64,000 nucleotides of DNA from Streptomyces scopuliridis RB72. GTDB lineage: Bacteria > Actinomycetota > Actinomycetes > Streptomycetales > Streptomycetaceae. Below are positions 54,672 to 62,394 of the stretch, in pieces; position 1 is the stretch's first letter, and every line of letters starts with the position of its first letter. Made by a program: the position numbers and the translations under genes. The stretch spans positions 124,001 through 188,000 of the forward strand of contig NZ_JOEI01000007.1 in NCBI RefSeq assembly GCF_000718095.1. Reading direction: 5' to 3'. The notes beneath the pieces were generated by a model. That model was not told where the DNA came from. It ran no database searches and saw only the letters and a program-made list of their open reading frames with translations.

Positions 54672-54950
54672 ATGAGCGACTACCGCAACGACGTCGAGGA
54701 GCTGGAGGCCAAGTCCGCCACCGCGGCACGGCTCTTCGACATCCGCCGCATCATCGGCGGGCTCTTCGTGGTCTACGGGATCATCGTGACCATCGCCGGG
54801 ATCACCGCGTCCGACGCCGATCTGAAGAAGGCGCAGGACATCAACATCAATCTGTGGACGGGGCTGGGGATGCTGGCCCTGGGGCTGTTCTTCCTCATAT
54901 GGCTGAAGCTGCGCCCCACGGCGCCGCCCACCACACCCACTGAGCAGTAA
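54672..54950 (+). CDS. small two-helix membrane protein downstream of symporter
   Basis: The 92-aa product starts at ATG 54672, preceded by GAGAGGAAC. A charged cytoplasmic N-terminus (MSDYRNDVEELEAKSATAARLFD) precedes helix 1 (IIGGLFVVYGIIVTIAGIT) and a short loop, then helix 2 (INLWTGLGMLALGLFFLIWL) and a Pro/Thr-rich tail. No family name is recognised. Symporters of the SSS superfamily often have a small membrane partner (for example the DUF485 and DUF4212 proteins), so it may be an accessory subunit or stability factor; that is inference from position and topology. Confidence 0.82.
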   Translation: MSDYRNDVEELEAKSATAARLFDIRRIIGGLFVVYGIIVTIAGITASDADLKKAQDININLWTGLGMLALGLFFLIWLKLRPTAPPTTPTEQ

Positions 54951-54972
54951 CAGCCGTCACGGGGGCCGGACT

Positions 54973-55692
54973 TCACCCGCGCCGAGCGCGGTGGTCCGGC
55001 CCCTTGGCCGCGTCCGCGGACCCCCCGGGCGGCACGGCCCGGTCCAGCAGCCCCGTACGCGCGGCCAGCGCCGCGGCCTCCAGCCGGGAGCCCACCCCCA
55101 GCTTCATCAGCACCCGCTGCACATGCGTCCTGGCCGTGCTCGGCGCGATGCCCATCCCGGCGGCGATCAGCCGGGTGTCCTCGCCCTCCGCGACCCGTAC
55201 CAGCACCTCCACCTCGCGCGGGGTGAGCATCCGCAGCAGCCGCTGACCCTCGTCGTCCGGCTGGATCACCGGATTGAGCAGCTCGGTGAACGCGCCCTGG
55301 AGCAGCTGCGGCGCCACCGCGGCCTCGCCCGCGCGCGCCTTGACCATGGCCCGCTCCACGCCCTCGATGCGCTCGTCGTGCCGTACGTAGCCGGAGGCGC
55401 CGGCCGCGAAGGCGGCGGCGATCCCGCGCGGGCTGGGCACCGGCCCGAGCACCACCACCGCCACCTGCGGGCGCTCCCGCTTGATCCGTACGATCGGGTC
55501 GAACGTCCCCGGCTCGGCGGGCACGGCCGTGCCCAGCAGACACACCTCGGGCGCCCTGCTCACCACCAGTTCGGCGACGCCCGCCGTGGGCGCCGCCGCC
55601 GCGAGCACGCGGTGCCCGCGCAGTTTCAGTGCCGAGGCGAGCGCCTCGGCGAGCAGTCTGTGATCGTCGACCACCATGATCCGCACACCCAT
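54973..55692 (-). CDS. LuxR-type regulator with degenerate receiver domain
   Basis: From ATG 55692 (GGAGGG six bases upstream) the protein is 239 aa. The receiver starts VRIMVVDDHRLLAEALASAL, so the acidic pair is kept, but the position of the phospho-acceptor Asp is Gly (EVCLLGTAVPAEPG near residue 57), the Thr/Ser switch is Gly (VVVLGPVPS), and the conserved Lys region is SGYVRHDE. The C-terminal LuxR HTH is normal: LTPREVEVLVRVAEGEDTRLIAAGMGIAPSTARTHVQRVLMKLGVGS. It therefore probably acts without phosphorylation, perhaps by ligand binding or by dimerisation. It converges with the small membrane protein gene. Confidence 0.92.
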   Translation of the reverse strand: MGVRIMVVDDHRLLAEALASALKLRGHRVLAAAAPTAGVAELVVSRAPEVCLLGTAVPAEPGTFDPIVRIKRERPQVAVVVLGPVPSPRGIAAAFAAGASGYVRHDERIEGVERAMVKARAGEAAVAPQLLQGAFTELLNPVIQPDDEGQRLLRMLTPREVEVLVRVAEGEDTRLIAAGMGIAPSTARTHVQRVLMKLGVGSRLEAAALAARTGLLDRAVPPGGSADAAKGPDHRARRG

Positions 55693-55865
55693 GAGCAACC
55701 CTCCCCCCGTCCCCCGGTACCTGCCCGGCCCCCCGGCCCCCGGCCTCTAGACCCGGCAAGCTACACGCTTGTTCGACATCGCGCGCCCCCTACCGGTCAG
55801 AAGCCCCTCGGATTGCCGAATTGCCTCCCATTCGGGACTACTGACCGGCCAGTCCGGATACGAGC

Positions 55866-55905
55866 GGGGCCCCGGCCCGTGGTGTCACCCACGGGCCGGG
55901 GCCCC
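55866..55905 (-). terminator. strong hairpin terminator after PQQ-repeat gene
   Basis: A perfect 17-bp GC stem (55866-55882 with 55889-55905, loop TGTCAC) lies 20 bp beyond the stop of the 55926-57827 gene. No T run follows on the minus strand. Confidence 0.8.
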
Positions 55906-55925
55906 GAAATACCGTGTCCGCAGCG

Positions 55926-57827
55926 CTACTTGGTCGTGAAGGAGACCGCGAGATACGACCTCTCGTCCAGCGACGAATTCGACGGCTTGCTCAGCGTGGT
56001 GTCGGACATGAAGAACCGGCCGTCCTGGTAGAGCAGTTCCGCGTAGTCCGGCAGGAAGCCGGTCTCCGCGTCACGCACGGCCTCGTCGGCCGGGTTCTCC
56101 ATCAGCACCGTCTGCTTGAACGTGCCGCCGTCGATGGAGACGATCTGGCCGCCCTTGTCGTACGGCGGCCTCTTGTACGCGATGATGTTGCCGCCGTCCA
56201 TGCGCAGCGGCACCATCGTGTAGCGGTCGCCCGCGTCGGCGCGGTCCGGGGTGCCCTTGCCGGTGGCGAGGTCGAACGAGACGATCTCGTTGGTGTCGCC
56301 GTACTCCCCGCCGCCCTCGTGCTCCTCGGTCGGCAGATAGAGCCGGCCGTTGCCCACCGCCAGCATCTGGCAGGACTCGACCTCGGTGGAGCGGCACTTC
56401 GCCGCGTACTTGTCGGCGTCCGCCGGGATCTTGGCGATCAGCTTGCCGGTCTTCGCGTCGATGGAGAAGAAGTCCGAGATGCCGCTGCCGTCCCCGGCCG
56501 TGTCGCCGACGTCGGCGGCCACGACCAGCGGGTTGGTGGAAACGATGCTCGCGTACTCGACACCGGTCGGCATCTGGAAGGTGGAGACCGGGGCGCCGGT
56601 GACCGGGTTCAGGTTCTGGATGGAGACCTGCGGGTCGTCGTACGAGCCGCACTTGCGGGCCGCCACGAGCCCCGCGCCGCCGCCGTACCCCATGTCGTAG
56701 CAGCCCTCGGCGCTGACCTCGGGCTTCCAGCGGATCGAGCCGTCGGCCAGGTCGAAGGCCGCCCCGCCGTCGGTGCCGCCGGCCGCGATGGTCTCACCGC
56801 TGAGGGTGACCTCGCTGAACCGGACCTTCTCGTCACCCACGTTGGAGCCCTTGACGGACTTGGACCAGAGCAGCTTTCCGCCCGCCAGGTCGATCGCGCC
56901 GATCTCGGTGCACTGCTGGTAGTTCTTGTCGGCCGTCGTCTTGGCCGCCGCGAAGGCGACCGCCGTCTTGTTGTCCTTGGAGACATGCTGCGACGCCGCG
57001 CAGACCTGGCCCGGGAGCGGGATCGACCAGAGCTGGGTGCCCTTGTTCAGGTCGTAGCCGACGATCTCGTTGATGCCGGTCTTCACATACGCGGTGTCGG
57101 TGATCCAGGAGCCGTTGACGGTGGTGACGTCGGTGACCTCGGGCGTCGGCAGCTGGAAGGCGACCTTGGACCTGGTGTTGCCCGGCGCCTGCTCCTTGCC
57201 CGCGCCGTCGGCGGCCTTCCCGCCGCCGGTGCCGCCCGTACCGCCCTCGGTGGAGCCGGACGAGCCGCCCTTGGCTTCGTTGCCCTGACCGCTGTCGTCA
57301 CCGGAGGAGGCGAGCAGGATGCCGCCGCCGATGATCAGTACGACGGCGACGGACGCGGCGATGATGATCTGCATCTGGCGGGTCAGCTTCTTGCCGCCAC
57401 CGCCGCTGCCGCCGGCGCCCTGCGGGGGCGGCGGGTACGGGTACTGCTGCTGGGCCCCGGGCTGCATGGGCGGGGTCGGGTAGCCGTACGGAGACGGCTG
57501 CCCCGGCTGGCCGGGCTGACCCGGCTGGCCCGGATATCCGTACCCCGGCGGCTGGTTCGGGTATCCGTACCCCGGCGGCCGGCCGGGCGGCGGCATCTGC
57601 GGCGGCTGGGCCGGGGGGCCCTGCGGCGGCGACTGCGGATAGCCGTACGGAGGGTTCTGCGGGGGCGGCGTCGGACCACCGAACCCACCGGGCGGCGGGT
57701 CCTGCGGGGCACCGAAGCCGCCGGCGGGGGGCTCCTGGGGAGCGCCGAACCCGCCGGCCGGGGGCTCCTGCGGGGCGCCGAACCCTCCCTGCGGGGGCTC
57801 GTTGGGTGGCTGGGGCGGCTGCGTCAT
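55926..57827 (-). CDS. membrane-anchored PQQ/BamB-like propeller protein, copy 1
   Basis: The 633-aa protein starts at ATG 57827. A disordered cytoplasmic N-terminus of about 145 residues has repeated GGFGAPQEPPA units followed by PPGYGYPGQPGQPGQP units. One helix (MQIIIAASVAVVLIIGGGILLAS, about 150-172) is followed by a Gly/Ser-rich linker (about 175-215). The rest is an external propeller of PQQ/BamB-type strands: IVGYDLNKGTQLWSIPLPG, IGAIDLAGGKLLWSKSV, AAFDLADGSIRWKPEVS, FSIDAKTGKLIAKIP, VSFDLATGKGTPD. Cys in VCAASQ, QQCTE and CRSTEVESC may form disulfides. It is a paralogue of the gene just upstream, 85 bp away. Function is unknown; a cell-wall scaffold or sensor is possible. Confidence 0.88.
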   Translation of the reverse strand: MTQPPQPPNEPPQGGFGAPQEPPAGGFGAPQEPPAGGFGAPQDPPPGGFGGPTPPPQNPPYGYPQSPPQGPPAQPPQMPPPGRPPGYGYPNQPPGYGYPGQPGQPGQPGQPSPYGYPTPPMQPGAQQQYPYPPPPQGAGGSGGGGKKLTRQMQIIIAASVAVVLIIGGGILLASSGDDSGQGNEAKGGSSGSTEGGTGGTGGGKAADGAGKEQAPGNTRSKVAFQLPTPEVTDVTTVNGSWITDTAYVKTGINEIVGYDLNKGTQLWSIPLPGQVCAASQHVSKDNKTAVAFAAAKTTADKNYQQCTEIGAIDLAGGKLLWSKSVKGSNVGDEKVRFSEVTLSGETIAAGGTDGGAAFDLADGSIRWKPEVSAEGCYDMGYGGGAGLVAARKCGSYDDPQVSIQNLNPVTGAPVSTFQMPTGVEYASIVSTNPLVVAADVGDTAGDGSGISDFFSIDAKTGKLIAKIPADADKYAAKCRSTEVESCQMLAVGNGRLYLPTEEHEGGGEYGDTNEIVSFDLATGKGTPDRADAGDRYTMVPLRMDGGNIIAYKRPPYDKGGQIVSIDGGTFKQTVLMENPADEAVRDAETGFLPDYAELLYQDGRFFMSDTTLSKPSNSSLDERSYLAVSFTTK

Positions 57828-57912
57828 GGCGTGCGTACCTCGGGAAAGTCGTCGGGGACGAAGAGAACGGAGAGAACCGGGAGAGCGGCGAGACCGGGGA
57901 GAGAGGCCGGGG

Positions 57913-59808
57913 TCATTTCCCGAAGGCCATCATCGTCTTCGTCTTCAGTTCCTCTTCGTCGTTGCTCGCGCTGACCCGGCCGCTCATCACATAGAAACGG
58001 CCGTCCACATAGGCGTACTTCGGCGAGTAGAAGGAGCTCTCGATCTGCGCCGTGGACGCCGGATGCTGCAACAGCGTGGTCGGGGCGCCACCGCTCGGGG
58101 CCACGGTCGCGACCGCGCCGCCCGTGTCGTACGTGGGGTCCAGATAGACCAGGACGTTGCCGCCCTCCATGCGCAGCGGCGTCATCGTGCGGCCTTCCGG
58201 TGCCTTGGCACGCCACGTGGACTTTCCGGTGTCCAGGCTGAAGGCGACGATCTCATTGGTACGGGAAGTGCCGCTGCTGTCGGGCGCGGTCGCCATATAG
58301 AAGGTGTTCGCGTCGGCGGCGACACCGACACAGCCCTCCAGATTCTGGCCGAAGACGATGAAGCCGCCCCCGCACTTCGGTGCGAACTTGTCATTGCCGC
58401 CCTGGATCTGCGAGCGCGGGGTGCCGTTCGCGTTGAGCGCGATGATGCTCCAGGTGTCCTTCTCGTCGTTCTTCAGGGAGACGACCAGCGGGTTGATCGA
58501 GTAGACCTTGTCGGTGTCCCAGTCGGCGGCCAGCTTGTAGGTCCACTTGGCCCGGCCGGTCGTCGGGTCGAGCTCCTGGATCTGGTTCCCGCCGCCGGTG
58601 CAGCTCTCGGCGGCGATCATCTTGGGGCCGCCCGTGAGCGCGTACGGCTGGCAGTTACCGGGCAGCTTGCCGAAGAGCTCCTTGCCGTCGCTCACCCGGA
58701 AGGCGTTGACGGCGCCGGTGCGGGCGGCCGTCACCGTATCGCCGCTGATCGCGACGGTGATGTCGGAGAGCAGGTCGAAGGCGCCCGTCTCGGGTATCTC
58801 CTTCTTCCAACCGCCCTTGCCGGTGGCCAGATCGACCAGCTGGAGCTGGTTGCAGTCGGCCTTCTCGGTGGTGCCGTTCTTGATGCCGAGGACCAGCTTG
58901 CCGGTGGCCGTGGACGCGACGGGCGCCGCGCATATCTCGGTGGGCAGCGACAGCGTCCACTTCTTCTTGCCGTCGGCGGCGGAGTACCCCACGACCTGGC
59001 GGTACATGGCCTTGACGACGGTGTCGCCGGCGAACCACGGGCCGTACACGTCCGCGCCGTTGCGCGGCAGGTCCACGTCGTTGGTCTGGAGCCACTCGAT
59101 CTTGGCCTCGCCGTCCTTGCGGCCGGCGTTGAGGTCGTCCGCGGCCTCACGGCCCGCGCCGCTGCCGTCGCCCTGGTCGACGGTCGGCGAACCGCTCGGC
59201 TTGGCGTCCTCGCTCTTGCTGACGTTCGGCTTGTCGCCGCTGTCGTCACCGCCGACGGCGAGCCATATCCCGCCGCCGATGACCAGCGCTCCCGCGACGG
59301 CCGCCGCGACGATGACGCCGGGCTTGCCCTTGAAGGGGTTCTTGCCGCCACCGCCACCGGGGGGCGCGGTGGGCGGGCCGGGGAACTGCTGGGGCGGATA
59401 GCCGCCGCCGTAGGGACCGGGCTGCTGACCGTAGGGCCCGGGCTGGTTGTACGGTCCTGGCTGCTGCTGACCGTACGGCCCCGGCTGGTTGTAGGGTCCT
59501 GGCTGCTGGCCGTAGGGCCCCGGCTGGCTGTACGGGCCGGGCTGCTGCTGACCGGCCGGTCCCGCCTGCGGATACCCGTAACCGGGCTGCGCGGCCTGCG
59601 GATAGCCGTAACCAGGCTCTGCGGCCGGCGGACCCGGCGGCGTCTGCGGCGGCTGTGGCATCTGCGGTGGCTGCGCGGGCGGCGGCGGACTCTGCGGTCC
59701 TCCCTGCGGACTCTGCGGTCCCCCCTGCCCCGGCGGGCCACCGTGCGGCTGGTCCTGCGGAGCTCCGAAGCCCCCCTGCGGCGGTTGCTGACTGGGCGGC
59801 TGGCTCAT
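57913..59808 (-). CDS. membrane-anchored PQQ/BamB-like propeller protein, copy 2
   Basis: The 631-aa protein starts at ATG 59808 with GGGAAAG upstream. It has the same plan as the neighbour: a disordered Pro/Gln/Gly-rich N-terminus of about 160 residues, here with repeated QPGPYGQQPGPYNQ units; one helix (GVIVAAAVAGALVIGGGIWLAVGG, about 170-195); a Ser/Gly/Asp linker; and an external propeller with VGYSADGKKKW-like VVGYSAADGKKKWTLSLPTE, LVDLATGKGGWKKEIPET, FRVSDGKELFGKLPGNC, LDPTTGRAKWTYKLA and FSLDTGKSTWRAKAPEG. The pair probably arose by tandem duplication, then diverged in the repeat type of the N-terminus. Function is unknown. Confidence 0.88.
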   Translation of the reverse strand: MSQPPSQQPPQGGFGAPQDQPHGGPPGQGGPQSPQGGPQSPPPPAQPPQMPQPPQTPPGPPAAEPGYGYPQAAQPGYGYPQAGPAGQQQPGPYSQPGPYGQQPGPYNQPGPYGQQQPGPYNQPGPYGQQPGPYGGGYPPQQFPGPPTAPPGGGGGKNPFKGKPGVIVAAAVAGALVIGGGIWLAVGGDDSGDKPNVSKSEDAKPSGSPTVDQGDGSGAGREAADDLNAGRKDGEAKIEWLQTNDVDLPRNGADVYGPWFAGDTVVKAMYRQVVGYSAADGKKKWTLSLPTEICAAPVASTATGKLVLGIKNGTTEKADCNQLQLVDLATGKGGWKKEIPETGAFDLLSDITVAISGDTVTAARTGAVNAFRVSDGKELFGKLPGNCQPYALTGGPKMIAAESCTGGGNQIQELDPTTGRAKWTYKLAADWDTDKVYSINPLVVSLKNDEKDTWSIIALNANGTPRSQIQGGNDKFAPKCGGGFIVFGQNLEGCVGVAADANTFYMATAPDSSGTSRTNEIVAFSLDTGKSTWRAKAPEGRTMTPLRMEGGNVLVYLDPTYDTGGAVATVAPSGGAPTTLLQHPASTAQIESSFYSPKYAYVDGRFYVMSGRVSASNDEEELKTKTMMAFGK

Positions 59809-59973
59809 CAGCGCTTTCCCCCTGTTAGTACGGTCCGCGGCCCGGTCGGACTCCCCCGCGATTCCAGTGGCCGATCATTACCGGCCACCGGAATGGAGCG
59901 AATCGGGCGCGGTTTCCGCATCGTCATATCAGTCGAGCGGGGCTTCTTTCTATCACTCGGCCATCGGTACGGG

Positions 59974-60015
59974 ACGGGCCGGTCCGCCCCTGTTCCCAAG
60001 GGAGGACCGGCCCGT
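59974..60015 (-). terminator. hairpin terminator after ABC-F gene
   Basis: ACGGGCCGGTCC (59974-59985) pairs perfectly with GGACCGGCCCGT (60004-60015), an 12-bp stem with an 18-base loop, 33 bp beyond the ABC-F stop. It insulates that gene from the PQQ-repeat gene. Confidence 0.7.
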
Positions 60016-60047
60016 GATGTGCTCGTTACGCGCTCTGCACAGCGTCT

Positions 60048-61895
60048 CTACGCGTCCTCCGCGAGCTCCAGCCAGCGCATTTCCAACTCGTCGCGCTCAC
60101 CCACCAGTTCACGCAGCTCCGCATCCAATTTGGCCACTTTCTCAAAGTCTGTGGCGTTGTCGGCGATCTGCTGATGGAGGGTTGTCTCACGGCTGGACAT
60201 CTTGTCCAGCTGCCGCTCGATCTTCTGGAGTTCCTTCTTCGCCGCGCGGCCGTCCTTGGCCGATACGGCCCCGGTACCGGCCCCCGTACCCGCCCCGGAA
60301 CCCGTCCCCGCGGACCGCCCCTCGGCGGCGGCCGGCGCGGTGGCCGGAACCGCGGACTCGATCAACTGGCGGCGGCGTTCCAGATACTCGTCGATCCCGC
60401 GCGGCAGCATCCGCAGCTTCGCGTCGCCGAGCAGCGCCATCACCTTGTCGGTGGTCCGCTCGATGAAGAACCGGTCGTGCGAGATGACGACCATCGAGCC
60501 CGGCCAGCCGTCGAGCAGGTCCTCCAGCTGGTTGAGCGTCTCGATGTCGAGATCGTTGGTGGGCTCGTCGAGGAAGAGGACGTTCGGCTCGTCCATCAGC
60601 AGCCGGAGCAGCTGGAGGCGGCGCCGCTCACCGCCGGAGAGATCGCCGACCGGCGTCCACTGCTTCTCCTTGGTGAAGCCGAACTGCTCGCACAGCTGGC
60701 CCGCCGTCATCTCCCGCCCCTTACCGAGGTCGACCCGGTCCCGTACCTGCTGCACGGCTTCGAGGACCCGCAGCGACGGCTTGAGTTCGGTGACCTCCTG
60801 GGACAGATACGCCAGCTTGACGGTCCTGCCGACCACGACCTTCCCTGCCGCGGGCTGGACGTCGCCCTGCGAACGGGCGGCCTCGGCGAGCGCCCGCAGC
60901 AGCGAGGTCTTGCCCGCGCCGTTCACCCCGACCAGCCCGATCCGGTCTCCCGGACCGAGCTGCCAGGTGAGATGAGTGAGCAGCACCTTGGGGCCCGCCT
61001 GGACGGTCACGTCCTCCATGTCGAAGACGGTCCTGCCGAGCCGGGCGTTGGCGAACTTCATCAGCTCGGAGGTGTCACGGGGCGGCGGTACGTCCGCGAT
61101 CAGCTCATTGGCCGCCTCGACCCGGAAGCGCGGCTTCGACGTACGCGCGGGAGCACCGCGCCGCAGCCAGGCCAGCTCCTTGCGGACGAGGTTCTGCCGC
61201 TTGGCCTCCTCGGTCGCCGCGATGCGCTCGCGCTCGGCGCGCGCGAAGACATAGTCGGAGTAGCCGCCCTCGTACTCGTGCACCGCACCGCGCTGGACGT
61301 CCCACATCCGCGTACAGACCTGGTCGAGGAACCACCGGTCGTGCGTCACACACACGAGCGCGGACCGCCGCGCCCGCAGATGCTCGGCCAGCCAGGCGAT
61401 GCCCTCGACATCGAGATGGTTGGTGGGCTCGTCCAGCACGATCAGCTCGGGCTCGCCGATCAGCAGCTTGGCAAGCGCGATCCGCCGCCGCTCACCACCG
61501 GAGAGCGGCGCGATGACGGTATCGAGCCCCTGCGGAAACCCGGGCAGATCGAGCCCGCCGAAGAGCCCGGTGAGCACATCCCGGATCTTGGCGTTGCCGG
61601 CCCACTCGTGATCGGCGAGATCGCCGATGACCTCGTGTCTGACCGTGGCGGCGGGATCGAGCGAATCATGCTGCGTCAACACCCCGAGCCGCAGCCCGCC
61701 ACTGTGCGTCACGCGCCCGGTATCGGCCTCCTCCAGCCTGCTGAGCAGCCGGATGAGGGTCGTCTTCCCGTCGCCATTACGCCCGACGACGCCGATCCGG
61801 TCCCCCTCGGAGACGCCGAGAGAGACACCATCGAGCAGCGCACGGGTGCCGTACACCTTGGTGACTGCCTCGACATTGACCAGATTGACGGCCAT
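60048..61895 (-). CDS. ABC-F family ATPase (Uup/EttA-like)
   Basis: From ATG 61895 (AGGAGAAAA upstream) the protein is 615 aa. Two ATPase domains lack membrane segments: domain 1 with GRNGDGKTTLIRLL, LSGGERRRIALAKLL and LIVLDEPTNHLD; domain 2 with GVNGAGKTSLLRALA, LSGGERRRLQLLRLL and VLFLDEPTNDLD. The P-site tRNA-interaction linker lies between (about 230-320). A Gly/Thr/Ala-rich stretch leads to a C-terminal coiled coil (KKELQKIERQLDKMSSRETTLHQQI, ELVGERDELEMRWLELAED) as in Uup. Such proteins act on the ribosome in translation or antibiotic protection. Walker A of domain 1 has Asp where Ala or Ser is usual. It diverges from the WXG100-like gene. Confidence 0.95.
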   Translation of the reverse strand: MAVNLVNVEAVTKVYGTRALLDGVSLGVSEGDRIGVVGRNGDGKTTLIRLLSRLEEADTGRVTHSGGLRLGVLTQHDSLDPAATVRHEVIGDLADHEWAGNAKIRDVLTGLFGGLDLPGFPQGLDTVIAPLSGGERRRIALAKLLIGEPELIVLDEPTNHLDVEGIAWLAEHLRARRSALVCVTHDRWFLDQVCTRMWDVQRGAVHEYEGGYSDYVFARAERERIAATEEAKRQNLVRKELAWLRRGAPARTSKPRFRVEAANELIADVPPPRDTSELMKFANARLGRTVFDMEDVTVQAGPKVLLTHLTWQLGPGDRIGLVGVNGAGKTSLLRALAEAARSQGDVQPAAGKVVVGRTVKLAYLSQEVTELKPSLRVLEAVQQVRDRVDLGKGREMTAGQLCEQFGFTKEKQWTPVGDLSGGERRRLQLLRLLMDEPNVLFLDEPTNDLDIETLNQLEDLLDGWPGSMVVISHDRFFIERTTDKVMALLGDAKLRMLPRGIDEYLERRRQLIESAVPATAPAAAEGRSAGTGSGAGTGAGTGAVSAKDGRAAKKELQKIERQLDKMSSRETTLHQQIADNATDFEKVAKLDAELRELVGERDELEMRWLELAEDA

Positions 61896-62085
61896 TTTTC
61901 TCCTGCTTACGGGGGACACGATCGACATCCCAGGGTAATCGCCCTGAGCGGTGCGGCGGGCGGCAGTGGACGACGGCAGTCGACCCGCCGGTATCCGGCC
62001 ACTGTTTGCACGCGGGAACAGCCCACCTCAATATGATCAGCTGGTGCCGCTGAGCCGCGGCACGGCAGAACAGGGGGAGGAACGC

Positions 62086-62385
62086 ATGGCAGGGGATCTC
62101 AACATCTCCGCAGGCGAGCTGAGAGCTTCGGCCGGGGCCGCGGACAGCCTGGTAACAGATCTACGGCCGTCACTGAAGAAGGCGGTGGAGGACCTGACCG
62201 CCGCGTCGGCTTCCTTCCGCGACTGGTCGGCCGGGCCCCGGATGGAGGAGACCGCCGACGGGTGGGGGACCGCACTCGGCACGCTGTGCGACAACCTGTC
62301 GCAGCACGCGCAGGGTATGCGACTGCTGGCGAACGGCCGCGACATCATGGAACAGGAAGTCCTCGACAGCTTCAGGGGCTGGTGA
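62086..62385 (+). CDS. WXG100-like secreted/ESX-type small protein
   Basis: From ATG 62086 (GGGGGAGG upstream) the product is 99 aa, all helical. LNISAGELRASAGAADSLVTDLRPSLKKAVEDLTAASASFRDWSAGPRMEETADGWGTALGTLCDNLSQHAQGMRLLANGRDIMEQEVLDSF fits the helix-turn-helix size and heptads of WXG100/ESAT-6-like proteins, but the central WxG is replaced by DWSAG. The gene is followed 9 bp later by the DUF1023-type hydrolase, an arrangement common in actinomycetes. Secretion through a type VII system is inference; no ESX core genes lie in the window. Confidence 0.8.
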   Translation: MAGDLNISAGELRASAGAADSLVTDLRPSLKKAVEDLTAASASFRDWSAGPRMEETADGWGTALGTLCDNLSQHAQGMRLLANGRDIMEQEVLDSFRGW

Positions 62386-62394
62386 GGCGGCGAC

